A stretch of DNA of 22,879 nucleotides from positions 1 through 22,879 of the forward strand of contig JAISVY010000078.1 of the NCBI GenBank assembly GCA_031271325.1, read 5' to 3'. The translations under genes and the position numbers were made by a program. The notes beneath the pieces are model-generated. The model made no database searches. It had not been told where the DNA came from and worked only from the letters and a program-made list of their open reading frames with translations. Positions 1 through 8,592 of the stretch are shown here, one piece after another. This DNA comes from Oscillospiraceae bacterium (GTDB lineage: Bacteria > Bacillota > Clostridia > Oscillospirales > UBA929). Within the stretch, counting starts at the first letter, position 1, and every line of letters begins with the position of its first letter.

Positions 1-198
1 GAAGGGCTGTATCTGGTGGGTTTTTTCCGGGGGAATTACGGCGAAACCGGCGATTTGCCCGAACGGATGGACCGGTATATAAAAGAACATAAGCTGAAAG
101 TATCCGGTCCTGTATACTCCGTTTACCTGCATGATGAGATTTGCGTAAGAGACAAGAACGAGTATCTGGCGCAAGTCAGTGTGCTGGTTTCAAAATGA
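1..198 (+). CDS. MerR-family regulator, C-terminal fragment (GyrI-like effector domain)
   Basis: Only the last 65 codons are present; the gene enters from the left edge and ends with TGA at 196-198. The visible piece ends in GPVYSVYLHDE followed by a short loop and a hydrophobic strand (VSVLV). This is the usual end of the GyrI-like (AraC effector-binding) domain attached to MerR-type multidrug-responsive regulators of the BmrR/BltR kind. In those proteins the conserved acidic residue of the LHDE stretch lies in the ligand pocket. The DNA-binding half is outside the window, so it could also be an AraC-type regulator or a stand-alone GyrI-like protein. No terminator is visible before the next gene. 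Confidence 0.7.
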   Translation, partial: EGLYLVGFFRGNYGETGDLPERMDRYIKEHKLKVSGPVYSVYLHDEICVRDKNEYLAQVSVLVSK

Positions 199-199
199 A

Positions 200-304
200 G
201 AAGCTCTAAAAACCTCATGTTCGCCGTCAGGCGAACGAGCGGAGGGCTTGCGAACAGGCGGCTGTGCCGCGGCATCGCAAGCCGGAGCGGGAACGAGCGG
301 AGGG
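200..304 (+). repeat. Dispersed hairpin repeat, copy A, with internal 14-bp direct repeat
   Basis: The stretch contains the perfect inverted repeat TTCGCC-gtca-GGCGAA (220-235). It then has the 14-mer GAACGAGCGGAGGG twice (233-246 and 291-304), and GCTTGCGA (246-253) opposite TCGCAAGC (275-282). The first ~46 bases align closely with 10481-10526 inside another gene (same order: GAAGCTC, A-rich spacer, TTCGCC hairpin, CGAACGA). The second copy of the 14-mer supplies the ribosome binding site of the butyrate kinase gene. Confidence 0.65.
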
Positions 305-311
305 TAAAGTT

Positions 312-1715
312 ATGGTCAGGCAGACAGAGCATGTGCAGATCCTTGTGCAGAACCGACCGGGTGTGCTGGATCGCGTCGTTGGGCATATACGCCGCGAGGG
401 CTGGAACATCAAAAGCCTGCATGTGGACGAAACCGACGACAGCGCCGTCTCGCAAATGGATATCTATATTGAGGGTACGCACACAAAGCTTGCGCAGATT
501 GTTGACAAGCTGATTCGTATCGACTTTGTGTTCCGCGCGCAGTTATACCGCGCGGACGGCGACATCATACGAGAAAAGCCCGTTCCCGCGCCGTTCGCCC
601 CGCCCGCCGCCGAAAATGAACACACGCGTATCGCGCCCAAACGAGCGGGGAGCCTGCGCATCCTCACCGTCAATCCCGGCTCGACATCAACCAAATTCGC
701 CGTCTATGACGACGAGGATTGTGTGACGGAGCAGACCGTCCGTCACAGCCGTTCCGAATTGGACGCCCCCATTGTCAGCCAAAAGAAAATGCGCACGGAT
801 TTGCTGACGGACGCGCTCGCCCGGCAGGGGGTGACGCTTGAATCGCTTGACGCCATTGCGGGGCGCGGGGGATTGGTGCGCCCGATCGAAAGCGGAACTT
901 ACCTGATCAACGAGGCGATGATCAGCGATTTGAAAAGCGCTTCGGCTTCGGTGCACGCGTCCGCGCTGGGCGCTCTGATCGCGAAGGAACTGGCCGACCG
1001 GCTCGGGATACCGGCCTATGTCGTCGATCCGATTGTGGTGGATGAAATGGATCCCTGCGCCCGTCTTACCGGAATGCCCGGTATTGAGCGTTCCAGTATT
1101 TTTCACGCGTTGAATCAGAAGGCGGTTGCCCGCCGCCTCGCCGCGCAGCTCGGGCGTCCCTATGAAAACCTGCGTATGGTCGTGGCGCATTTGGGCGGCG
1201 GAATCACCGTGGGGGCGCATCGTTACGGCCGAGTGATAGACGTCAACGACGCTATTTCCGGCGAGGGACCCTTTACACCGGAACGCACCGGGCAGATCCC
1301 GGCGATTCCGCTGATCAACATGTGCTTCTCCGGGGAGTACGCCCACCAAGAGCTGATCGACCGGGTGACGAAGTCCGGCGGAATGCAGGGATATCTGGGT
1401 ACCAATAACATGCGCGAGGCGCAGCGTATGATTGACGACGGCGACGAGTTCGCGGCGTTGGTGGTCGATTCGATGGCCTATCAGCTCGCGAAGGAGATCG
1501 GAGCGATGACCGCCGCGCTGGAAGGCCGTGTGGATGTCATTGTGCTCACCGGGGGTCTTGCTCACTCCGGGCGCTTTACCGGGGCGGTGAAACAGCGCGT
1601 CGATACGCTCGCGCCCGTCCATGTCTACCCCGGCGAGGATGAGATGCTGGCGCTGATGCAGGGGGCGCTGCGTGTACTGCGCGGTGTTGAGCAGGCGGCG
1701 GAATACGAGGGCTGA
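312..1715 (+). CDS. buk: Butyrate kinase with N-terminal IlvN-like ACT domain
   Basis: The protein is 467 residues from ATG 312, which is preceded by GGAGGG at 299-304; an earlier in-frame ATG at 264 lies in repeat sequence and has no ribosome site. Residues ~6-80 form an ACT domain very like the acetolactate synthase small subunit (NRPGVLDRVVGHIRREGWNI). Residues ~81-113 are a Pro/Ala-rich linker. Residues ~115-467 are a full-length ASKHA-fold butyrate/branched-chain acyl kinase. Its motifs are NPGSTSTK (121-128) for phosphate binding, GRGGLVRPI (184-192), and AHLGGGI (292-298). Ordinary butyrate kinases are about 355 residues and lack the ACT part. The known reaction is butyryl phosphate + ADP to butyrate + ATP in the cytoplasm. 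The ACT domain suggests allosteric control by an amino acid (inference). No phosphotransbutyrylase gene is adjacent in the window. Confidence 0.93.
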   Translation: MVRQTEHVQILVQNRPGVLDRVVGHIRREGWNIKSLHVDETDDSAVSQMDIYIEGTHTKLAQIVDKLIRIDFVFRAQLYRADGDIIREKPVPAPFAPPAAENEHTRIAPKRAGSLRILTVNPGSTSTKFAVYDDEDCVTEQTVRHSRSELDAPIVSQKKMRTDLLTDALARQGVTLESLDAIAGRGGLVRPIESGTYLINEAMISDLKSASASVHASALGALIAKELADRLGIPAYVVDPIVVDEMDPCARLTGMPGIERSSIFHALNQKAVARRLAAQLGRPYENLRMVVAHLGGGITVGAHRYGRVIDVNDAISGEGPFTPERTGQIPAIPLINMCFSGEYAHQELIDRVTKSGGMQGYLGTNNMREAQRMIDDGDEFAALVVDSMAYQLAKEIGAMTAALEGRVDVIVLTGGLAHSGRFTGAVKQRVDTLAPVHVYPGEDEMLALMQGALRVLRGVEQAAEYEG

Positions 1716-1727
1716 GGGAGGGAAGCC

Positions 1728-2513
1728 GTGTTGTATACGGAAGTTTTGCTGGGGTTGCTCATCCCCTTCGCCGGAACGGTATTCGGAGCCTCGACGGTGT
1801 TCCTGTTCCGGGGAGAGATCAATCCCCGCGTTCAGAAGTGCTTTCTCGGATTCGCCTCCGGGGTGATGATCGCCGCTTCGGTCTGGTCACTGTTGATCCC
1901 CTCCATCGAAATGGCGGAAAAACAGGGCGGCTTTCCGGCGTGGGTTCCGGCGGCGGCCGGGTTTCTGGCCGGAATCGGGTTTTTGCTGCTCTTGGATCTG
2001 ATCATTCCCCACTTACATATCAACGGAAGCCAAGAAGGCAGGAAGTCCTCTTTGAATAAAAGCGCCATGCTGGTGCTGGCCGTTACGCTGCACAACATCC
2101 CGGAGGGAATGGCGGTGGGCGTCGTTTTTGCCGGGATGCTGTCTGACGGGTCGGGAATGAGCCTTCCCGCGGCGTTCGCCCTCTCCGCCGGTATCGCCCT
2201 GCAAAACCTTCCCGAGGGCGCGGTAATTTCCATGCCGCTGATCGCGGGCGGTACGCGCCGCCGAAAAGCCTTTGCCTACGGCGTGCTTTCCGGCGTTGTC
2301 GAACCGGCCGGAGCCGCCGTGACCATCGCGCTGACGGCGCTGGTCACGCCTGTGCTTCCGTTTATTTTGGCGTTCGCGGCGGGCGCGATGATCTATGTGG
2401 TCGTCGAAGAGCTGATTCCGGAGGCGCAGTCCGGGGAGCACAGCAACGCCGGGACGGTCAGCGCGGCGCTGGGTTTCGTTCTGATGATGATTATGGACGT
2501 CGCTTTGGGGTAA
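1728..2513 (+). CDS. ZIP family metal transporter (GufA/ZupT type)
   Basis: 261-residue integral membrane protein starting at GTG 1728 behind GAGGGAGG (1715-1722), 12 bases after the butyrate kinase stop, so probably co-transcribed. The two metal-binding transmembrane motifs of ZIP proteins are visible: HNIPEG at residues 122-127 and QNLPEG at 159-164. The Gln in place of His in the second motif is usual for the GufA branch. The long hydrophobic helices flank a short charged loop (~100-112) with His/Glu/Lys residues. The family imports Zn2+, Fe2+ or Mn2+ into the cytoplasm; the actual metal cannot be read from sequence. TTG at 1731 is a less likely alternative start. Confidence 0.9.
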   Translation: MLYTEVLLGLLIPFAGTVFGASTVFLFRGEINPRVQKCFLGFASGVMIAASVWSLLIPSIEMAEKQGGFPAWVPAAAGFLAGIGFLLLLDLIIPHLHINGSQEGRKSSLNKSAMLVLAVTLHNIPEGMAVGVVFAGMLSDGSGMSLPAAFALSAGIALQNLPEGAVISMPLIAGGTRRRKAFAYGVLSGVVEPAGAAVTIALTALVTPVLPFILAFAAGAMIYVVVEELIPEAQSGEHSNAGTVSAALGFVLMMIMDVALG

Positions 2514-2589
2514 GGGAGTCTTCCCCGGCAACGCGTCTGTACCGGGCGGCGGCGCGGCGGTTAACAACGCGGCGGCCGTATAGCGCCGT

Positions 2590-5500
2590 TTACCGAACCA
2601 GCTCGTAATCCAGCATCACCGGGACAAACCCGGCGCTTTTCAGCGCGGGCGCGGCGTCTTTGGGGTATTGCTTAACCGTCAGCCGGCGCAGGTGCGGGTA
2701 CACCCGCTTCTTGGCGAACGCCTCCGCGAAGACGCGCAGCGCCTCCGGCAGCGTTTCCGGCTCAAACACCCGCAGCACGTTTCCCTGACGCTCGAACACC
2801 GCTGCCGGAACGCCTTCCCGCAGCGCGACGACGCTTCCGTGAAGGTTTGTAAAGTCTCTGCCCGGCAGATGCCGCAGCGCCTTTCCCCACAATTGCGCCG
2901 GGTCGGCGGCGCTTAACCACAGAATATCCCGCGCCGGGTTTTCCAGCGCGTAGACAAACCCGTCGAATTGCCCGGACAGAACGAATTGCGCTCCCGACAG
3001 CCCCTCGACGAAATACCCGCGCCGCACTTGCCCCGTATATTCCCGTATGCGCAGGATCTCCAGCGCGGAAGCCCACGGGACCTGCGAACCGGACAGTTTC
3101 CAAGTTTCCCGGCAAGCGACGGTATATCGCTCGAAAACGCGGCTCAACCGCGCCTCCGGCGACGGCTCGGTCAGCGGGCGCACCGTTTCCCAGCGCCCCT
3201 CGGTCATCAGCTTGACCTGCGCCGCGAGGCGCCGCTTCGGCGGCGCTTTTTCCGTCCGTTCCCGTTCCAGCAGCTGGCGCACCGGCACAAAGCTGTCGGC
3301 GCGGATCAACCCCTTTTCCGCGAGGGAAAGGGTTACGCCGGCAACCGGCTGCCGGTCGGGCAGCAGGGACGCCAGCGGCGCGGAAAAACTCGCGCCACGC
3401 CGCAGCAGCGCGTTGTAGATGATCTTTTCGTTCCCCTCCAGCGATTCGGAAACGGCGCTCAGGTCGGCGTCCCAATCCAGCTCGGCGGAAGGGTGAAACG
3501 TCAGAGCGCCTTCTGAGAGCGTCCAGAACCATTCGCCGCCGGCGAGCAGCGCGTCCAGCAGCGCGGGGTTGTAGTTCGCGACACGCGCCGGAAACACACT
3601 GCCCTCCCACGCCGCCGGAGAGAGGGGAACCCCGCCGAGCGCGGAAACCGCGCGTTTTAACTGCTCCGCCGGTGACGCGGACACGGCGACCCGCTCCGCA
3701 AGCAGGGCGGCGTAGCGTTCCGGCGGCGCGGTGCGAACCTGCCTGCGCCGCGCCGCGACCGTCTCATGCCGCGCCCGCTCGTATACGTCGGCGTGGTAAT
3801 ACACCCCGCCTTCTTCCACGGCGGAACCCGCCGCCGCGAGGCGCGACAGAACCTCAAGCACCGTTTCCTCCGGCAGGAAGTACCGTTCGGATATTTGCGC
3901 GGGCGACTGCGCTCCCCGGTAGCGGAGGGAACGGCGCACAACCTGCGTCAACGCCTCCGCGGCGCGTTCCTCCAACGCGTCCGCATAGTCCGGCGCGTGT
4001 TCGGCGGCGATCCAAAAACCCGGCTCGATATACAGCGCGCGTCCCCGGCGGGCAAGCGCCTCGAACCATTCGCCCGGCACTTCCAGTTCCCCGGCGAGCA
4101 GGTCGCCCTCCGTCATCAGCAGCGCGTGGAGCTGTTTCTCGTCCTCCGGCAGTCTCTTCCGTTCGCCCGCCCGCGCCAGCTGTTCGGCGGCGGGCTTGAT
4201 TTTTTGCATCTCCTCCAGCGCCTCGGTATTCTGAATCTTGCCGGTCGTGGGGAAATAGTCATACAGCAGGGTGTTTTCGGCTTGCCGCCGCAAGGGCAGC
4301 GAAAGCGGCGAGGGAAAGTCCGCATGCACCTCCCGCACCGCGATCTGCCCGGAACGGATGCCGTTCAGCAGCCATTCCAAACCGTCTAGATCCCAGTAAT
4401 CTTCCAGGCATTCCCGCTTTGTCTCGCGGATCAGCGGATGATCGTCTGTCCCGATCACCGAATCCAGCATCTCCGCGCCGCGCAGACGCTGAACCCAGAG
4501 CGGCTGACGCTTCCCTTTGCGTACGCCCATCATCAGCGCGCGCCCCGCGTTGTGGCGGAACAGCATGTTAAAGAGCGGCGACGACGGCAGCAGCGCCTCC
4601 AGCGTCCCCCGCGCCGTCTCCGGGCTGAGCCTCGAAAGCAGACCGTCCGGCAGCACCCCGCCGAAACTCGCCATCAGCAAGATCCCGTCGTCCCCGGCGT
4701 AGCAATAGGTCTCTATGCGCAGCGAACGCCTGACCGTTTCCTGCAACAGCAGAGACAGCGGCGCGTTGACCTGCTTGCCGAACACGGAATGCACCATGAT
4801 CTGCTGCTCGCCCGCCTCGTCCTGAAAGTGCTCCGCGATCACGGTGCGGTCGTCGGGGAAGCCAATATTCTTCTGGCTCTTTAGAACCCCGACGGTATTC
4901 TTCACCGCCGCGTCGTCAAGAAGCCAATCCCGCAGGAGCGCCTCCATTTGGTCAGTCCCGGAGGCTTCGTTCAGTTTCCGCAGCAGCGCCCCAAACGCAA
5001 GCCCCGTCTGCCGGCGGCGCGAGAGCCAAGCGAGCTTCCAAAAGGGCGGCTGCGCCCCGGCCGGCGCGGTCGGAGCGACAATCACGGTTTCTTTGTCCAT
5101 CTTGACAATCTTCCACGCGAACGAACCGAGCAGAAAACGGTCGCCCACCCGCGCCTCGCCGACAAACTCTTCGTCCAGCTCGCCGAGCTTCGCGCCGCCT
5201 TCGGTCTTCACGGCATACATCCCCAGGTCGGGGATCGTCCCGCCCGCCGACACGGCCAGCATCCGGCTGTAGGTATCGCCGTCCACCCGCCCGTTGACGC
5301 GGTCGTACAAAATACGCGGGCGCACGGGCAGGTCCCGCCGGTGCTCATAGTCGCCCGCGAGCATCCGCAGCACACTCTCCACGTCTTCCCGCGTCACGTC
5401 CCGGAACGGGAAAGCGCGGGGCAGCAGTTCCATCACGTCCTCGATTGTATAGCCGTCTTCGCCGCACGCCATCGAAACCAAGTGCTGCGCCAGCACGTCC

Positions 5501-6732
5501 AGACAAAGCCGGGGCGGATGCAGCCGCTCCACCCCGCCGTCGGTCGCGACGCGCGCCGTCAGACCGCAGTACAACCCCTCGGCATCGGTGCGGGGGAAGA
5601 TGTCCATCACGCTCACCCGCCCCGGGTTGTGCCCGGCGCGCCCCAAACGCTGCATGACGCTGGAAATCGAGCTGGGACATCCGATCTGCATCACCCGGTC
5701 GATCTCACCCACGTCGATGCCCAGCTCCATCGACGACGTGGCGCAGAGCAGACGCAGTTTTCCGCTCCGCAGGTCGTTCTCCGCCCGGAGCCGCTGTTCT
5801 TTTGAAACACAGCCGTGGTGCGTCCGCGCGAACGCGCCGTCCTCGGTAAGGTTGGGCGCTTCGGCTTGCCGGTTGACGTAATAGGCGAGTTTTTCGGCAA
5901 ATTGCCGCCCGTCCACAAACGCGATCACGCTGCGGGAATCGGCGCAGCGGTCGTATACCGCGCTGGCAAGCTCTGGCCAGACGGTGCCGTGCGGCAGGTT
6001 GTGCATATCCTCCGCCGGGGCGGTGACCGAAATAGTAACCGCCTTCTTCATTTTCGGCGCGACGACCGTCACCGGAGCGCCGCCGGAGAGGTAACGCGCC
6101 GCCTCTTCCGGCGGCTCGATCGTCGCGGACAGACCGACGCGCTGCAACGCCCGCCCGCACAGCGTGTCCAGGCGGGCGAGAGAAAGCGTCAGGTGCGCGC
6201 CGCGTTTGCTGTCGATCACGGCGTGCAGTTCGTCTATGATCACGGCGCGGGCTGTCTTCAGCATGGTTTTCCCGGAGGCGCTAGTGAGCAGTAAAAAGAG
6301 CGATTCCGGCGTCGTGATTAAAATATGCGGCGGGGTCTTGATCATCTTCTGGCGTTCGTAGGAGGAGGTGTCGCCGGTTCGCACCGCCGCGGTCACGCTG
6401 CGGGCGGGCGGCGGGAAACCCGCCTTCGCCGCTTCCCCGGCGATACCGTACAGCGGGCGGCGCAGATTTTCGCGGATGTCGCCCGCCAGAGCCTTCAGCG
6501 GGGAAACGTAGATAACCCGCAGCTCTTGCGTCAGCGTCCCGCTCCGCGCTTCCGCCATCAAGCGGTCGAGGAATACCAAAAAGGCCGACAGGGTCTTTCC
6601 GGTGCCGGTCGGCGCGGTTACCAGCGTGTGCCCGCCCGAAGCGATCGCCGGCCAAGCCTCTTTCTGTACGGCGGTCGGCTCGCCCAGCGCCGAGGCGAAC
6701 CATCGCCGGGTCAGCGCGTCAAAGAGTTCCAT
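2590..6732 (-). CDS. Lhr-type large ATP-dependent helicase (DEAD/DEAH superfamily 2)
   Basis: The protein is 1380 residues from ATG 6732, with GGAG about ten bases upstream inside the end of the preceding gene. The frame is open further to 6816, but that part (28 residues) overlaps the metallopeptidase gene and looks non-coding. Superfamily-2 motifs are clear: APTGTGKT (40-47, Walker A), TPES (141-144), DELH (167-170, Walker B), SATI (202-205) and QRLGRAGH of motif VI. The very long C-terminal half, beyond a helicase-associated winged-helix region, matches the Lhr layout of a 'large helicase-related' core plus extended C-terminal domain. Lhr proteins are DNA or RNA:DNA 3'-5' translocases linked to DNA repair. 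It is the last gene of a five-gene overlapping operon. No convincing terminator is seen in 2514-2589. Confidence 0.92.
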   Translation of the reverse strand: MELFDALTRRWFASALGEPTAVQKEAWPAIASGGHTLVTAPTGTGKTLSAFLVFLDRLMAEARSGTLTQELRVIYVSPLKALAGDIRENLRRPLYGIAGEAAKAGFPPPARSVTAAVRTGDTSSYERQKMIKTPPHILITTPESLFLLLTSASGKTMLKTARAVIIDELHAVIDSKRGAHLTLSLARLDTLCGRALQRVGLSATIEPPEEAARYLSGGAPVTVVAPKMKKAVTISVTAPAEDMHNLPHGTVWPELASAVYDRCADSRSVIAFVDGRQFAEKLAYYVNRQAEAPNLTEDGAFARTHHGCVSKEQRLRAENDLRSGKLRLLCATSSMELGIDVGEIDRVMQIGCPSSISSVMQRLGRAGHNPGRVSVMDIFPRTDAEGLYCGLTARVATDGGVERLHPPRLCLDVLAQHLVSMACGEDGYTIEDVMELLPRAFPFRDVTREDVESVLRMLAGDYEHRRDLPVRPRILYDRVNGRVDGDTYSRMLAVSAGGTIPDLGMYAVKTEGGAKLGELDEEFVGEARVGDRFLLGSFAWKIVKMDKETVIVAPTAPAGAQPPFWKLAWLSRRRQTGLAFGALLRKLNEASGTDQMEALLRDWLLDDAAVKNTVGVLKSQKNIGFPDDRTVIAEHFQDEAGEQQIMVHSVFGKQVNAPLSLLLQETVRRSLRIETYCYAGDDGILLMASFGGVLPDGLLSRLSPETARGTLEALLPSSPLFNMLFRHNAGRALMMGVRKGKRQPLWVQRLRGAEMLDSVIGTDDHPLIRETKRECLEDYWDLDGLEWLLNGIRSGQIAVREVHADFPSPLSLPLRRQAENTLLYDYFPTTGKIQNTEALEEMQKIKPAAEQLARAGERKRLPEDEKQLHALLMTEGDLLAGELEVPGEWFEALARRGRALYIEPGFWIAAEHAPDYADALEERAAEALTQVVRRSLRYRGAQSPAQISERYFLPEETVLEVLSRLAAAGSAVEEGGVYYHADVYERARHETVAARRRQVRTAPPERYAALLAERVAVSASPAEQLKRAVSALGGVPLSPAAWEGSVFPARVANYNPALLDALLAGGEWFWTLSEGALTFHPSAELDWDADLSAVSESLEGNEKIIYNALLRRGASFSAPLASLLPDRQPVAGVTLSLAEKGLIRADSFVPVRQLLERERTEKAPPKRRLAAQVKLMTEGRWETVRPLTEPSPEARLSRVFERYTVACRETWKLSGSQVPWASALEILRIREYTGQVRRGYFVEGLSGAQFVLSGQFDGFVYALENPARDILWLSAADPAQLWGKALRHLPGRDFTNLHGSVVALREGVPAAVFERQGNVLRVFEPETLPEALRVFAEAFAKKRVYPHLRRLTVKQYPKDAAPALKSAGFVPVMLDYELVR

Positions 6733-7093
6733 TGCGGTATTTCTCCATGTCAGCATCGTCTTTGATTTCCAAATCCCGTTCCCCGGCCAAAAACTCCAGA
6801 TGATGGGTGAACTCATGCGCCAGAATCCGCCTCAGCGCTTGCCGCGATTCTCCCGGGGAGCAGTGCCCGTACACCCGGGTAAACGAGCCGTAATAGATGT
6901 TGATATACTTCCCCATGTCGTGGCGGCTGATGAATTCCCCCAAGATATACAGCGGACGGTTCCCCCTGCTCTCCGGGTGCTTCTTTACGCCGGGCAGCAG
7001 ATAGACGCCCCCGTTCAGATCTTCATAAAATTCTTGCGGGAACTCTTCCGCCAGCTCGTCCAGCATCAGGGCGGCTTCGTCAAACGTGATCAT
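6719..7093 (-). CDS. Small zincin-like metallopeptidase family protein
   Basis: 124 residues. The ATG at 7093 overlaps the thioesterase stop as ATGA (7090-7093), and the 3' end overlaps the helicase gene by 14 bases. The zinc-binding signature HEFTH sits at residues 93-97 and continues HLE, followed by GERDLEI. This is the arrangement of the small bacterial 'metallopeptidase family' (possible zincin, DUF1025-like) of about 110-130 residues. The protein has no signal peptide and is probably cytoplasmic. Substrates of this family are not established. The catalytic Glu94 is intact, so it is likely an active enzyme rather than a remnant. Confidence 0.88.
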   Translation of the reverse strand: MITFDEAALMLDELAEEFPQEFYEDLNGGVYLLPGVKKHPESRGNRPLYILGEFISRHDMGKYINIYYGSFTRVYGHCSPGESRQALRRILAHEFTHHLEFLAGERDLEIKDDADMEKYRNGTL

Positions 7094-7503
7094 GCCATCG
7101 TCCCCTCAAAGAGCGAATACAAATCCGGGAGAACCTTCTTCAGCGAAACGGGGCGCTGTTTCCTCGCGTCGTAATAGCAGTGCTTGGTATACCCCGTCAC
7201 GCGTAGCGCGCCCGTTTCGGCGTCGGTGACGGCGTATGTCACCGTCATCCGCACCGGGGTCAGCTCGGTAATATCTGTCTGTATCAGCACCGTTTCCCCG
7301 AACCGCGTCATCGACTTATACTCGCAATGCGCCGAGAGCAGCGCGAAGTCCAGCCCTGCCGCCATCGCGTTCCGGTAGCCGTACCCCATCTGCTCCATGA
7401 AGTCCACACGCGCCTCCTCGAACCAATGGATATAATGGGCGTGGTGAATAATCCCCATCTGGTCTGTTTCATAGTAGTTGGTCTTGCGTCTGTACGGGTT
7501 CAT
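7090..7503 (-). CDS. Acyl-CoA thioesterase, hotdog fold (4HBT/YbgC-like)
   Basis: 137 residues from ATG 7503, which overlaps the preceding acetyltransferase stop as ATGA (7500-7503). The longer open frame back to 7659 is a shadow of that gene. The N-terminus has the 4-hydroxybenzoyl-CoA thioesterase signature ETDQMGIIHHAHYIHWFEEA, with the catalytic-type Asp14 and the partner His residues. The length is normal for YbgC-type single-domain hotdog thioesterases. It is expected to hydrolyse short- or medium-chain acyl-CoA in the cytoplasm; the substrate cannot be inferred. It is translationally coupled on both sides. Confidence 0.92.
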   Translation of the reverse strand: MNPYRRKTNYYETDQMGIIHHAHYIHWFEEARVDFMEQMGYGYRNAMAAGLDFALLSAHCEYKSMTRFGETVLIQTDITELTPVRMTVTYAVTDAETGALRVTGYTKHCYYDARKQRPVSLKKVLPDLYSLFEGTMA

Positions 7504-7976
7504 ACCGTATCTCCTTCCCCGGCGCGGCAGCCGGCGGCGGCCAGCTTCTTTTTCATCCGGCAGTGCAGCCCCGCGGTGGGGATGTCGTACGCCTCCCCGA
7601 CGCTCTCCCAGCCGTGCTTGCGGTAAAACCCGACCGCGCCGATCCGCGCGTCGCACCACAGGCGGGTTATGCCCGTCTGCCGCACGCGGTCTTCGCCGGA
7701 GAGCAGCATCAACGCGCCGACGCCGCAGCCGCGCGCGTCCGGCAGCACGGCCATGCCGCGCAGACGGTAGGCCGGGACATCCGGCTCGTCTGGGTCGGCT
7801 TCGGGCTGGAAGGTCGCGACGCCCGCCTGCCGCCCCTCAAGCCACCCGCCCAGATGGAACGCGCCGGGCAGGGTATCCGTATCCCAGTAGCAGCTTTCCC
7901 TCGGCAGCCCTTCGCGCAGCACGGCGTGCCGGATGTCGTATGTCAGCTCGCGCGGTATCGGTTTTACCGAAATCAT
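7500..7976 (-). CDS. GNAT family N-acetyltransferase
   Basis: 158 residues from ATG 7976. The ATGA at 7973-7976 fuses its start with the stop of the upstream acetyltransferase, so the frame extending to 8027 is not needed. The acetyl-CoA binding motif A appears as LPDARGCGVGALML (residues 78-91, Arg/Gly-X-X-Gly-X-Gly/Ala type), and motif B as AVGFYRKHGW (114-123), ending in a typical strand. GNAT enzymes transfer acetyl from acetyl-CoA to an amine. The short YitI/ElaA-like architecture gives no substrate hint. Confidence 0.87.
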   Translation of the reverse strand: MISVKPIPRELTYDIRHAVLREGLPRESCYWDTDTLPGAFHLGGWLEGRQAGVATFQPEADPDEPDVPAYRLRGMAVLPDARGCGVGALMLLSGEDRVRQTGITRLWCDARIGAVGFYRKHGWESVGEAYDIPTAGLHCRMKKKLAAAGCRAGEGDTV

Positions 7977-8524
7977 GAAATGATCAATCCTTCCGCCGTG
8001 TCTTCCGGCCGCCTGATGCGTTCCCAAAGCCAGTATTTGCCGAACGAGGGCTGACGCGCGTATCCGTTCTTTTCCAGAACCCGGTGAGAAGCCATATTCT
8101 CCGGCAGCGTGAGCGCCGTGACGCGTTCCACCCGGCAGTCCCGCTGGGCAAACGCCAGCTTTGTCAGCGCTCCCGCCGCCTCGGTCATGTATCCCTGACC
8201 GCGAAACGGCTCTAAAATGCCGTAACCGATCTCCACCGAAGAACGGTTCAATGGCGGTCCCTTAAACCCCGCTTCGCCGATATAAACCTTCTTCTCCCGG
8301 TGAAGAATCAGCCATGAGGTGCAGACCAGCCAAAAACGGGGGTCCTGCCCGATCAGCTCTCGTTTCACGCGGTAGATTCTGCGCTTCGACCGCATTTCCC
8401 AAAAACCTATATACGGCAAAGCCGCGCCGTAGGTTCTCACCACGCCGGCAAGGTCGCGCTCCGCACGTTTCAGCTCCGTTTCGCTCATCGGGTGAAGCGT
8501 GAGCCTGTTTGTTTCAATCCGCAA
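7973..8524 (-). CDS. GNAT family N-acetyltransferase, RimJ/RimL-like
   Basis: 183 residues starting at TTG 8524, the first gene of its operon. The TTG is supported by AAGGGGGAG at 8531-8539 (six bases upstream) and by the family-typical beginning IETNRLTLHPM; the next ATG (codon 13) would cut this strand. Motif A is RGQGYMTEA (108-116) and the C-terminal motif is ENMASHRVLEKNGY (142-155), as in ribosomal-protein N-acetyltransferases of the RimJ type. It could equally modify a small molecule. It is transcribed from the promoter at 8555-8583. Confidence 0.88.
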   Translation of the reverse strand: MRIETNRLTLHPMSETELKRAERDLAGVVRTYGAALPYIGFWEMRSKRRIYRVKRELIGQDPRFWLVCTSWLILHREKKVYIGEAGFKGPPLNRSSVEIGYGILEPFRGQGYMTEAAGALTKLAFAQRDCRVERVTALTLPENMASHRVLEKNGYARQPSFGKYWLWERIRRPEDTAEGLIIS

Positions 8525-8554
8525 CCGGGTCTCCCCCTTTATTTATTAATACAC

Positions 8555-8583
8555 AGTATATAGCGAAAAGCGGCGAAATTCAA
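8555..8583 (-). promoter_or_regulatory. Sigma-A promoter for the GNAT-thioesterase-metallopeptidase-helicase operon
   Basis: On the minus strand TTGAAT (8578-8583) is followed by a 17-base spacer and TATACT (8555-8560). A start point near 8548 would give a leader of about 24 bases before the TTG start at 8524. It faces away from the plus-strand promoter at 8593-8621. Confidence 0.7.
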
Positions 8584-8592
8584 GCCCCGATG

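Noticed and set aside
687..1622. Long minus-strand frame (311 codons) opposite butyrate kinase
   Set aside because: Its product is Arg/His/Gln-rich without motifs, as expected from the GC-rich antisense of a real gene; the plus strand encodes a recognisable kinase.
2514..2589. GC-rich inverted sequences between the convergent ZIP and helicase genes as a shared terminator
   Set aside because: No clean stem with a T tract could be found by eye in either direction.
2762..5805. Several 140-285 codon frames on both strands within the helicase gene
   Set aside because: All are Arg/Ala/Pro-rich shadows of the Lhr frame and have no family motifs.
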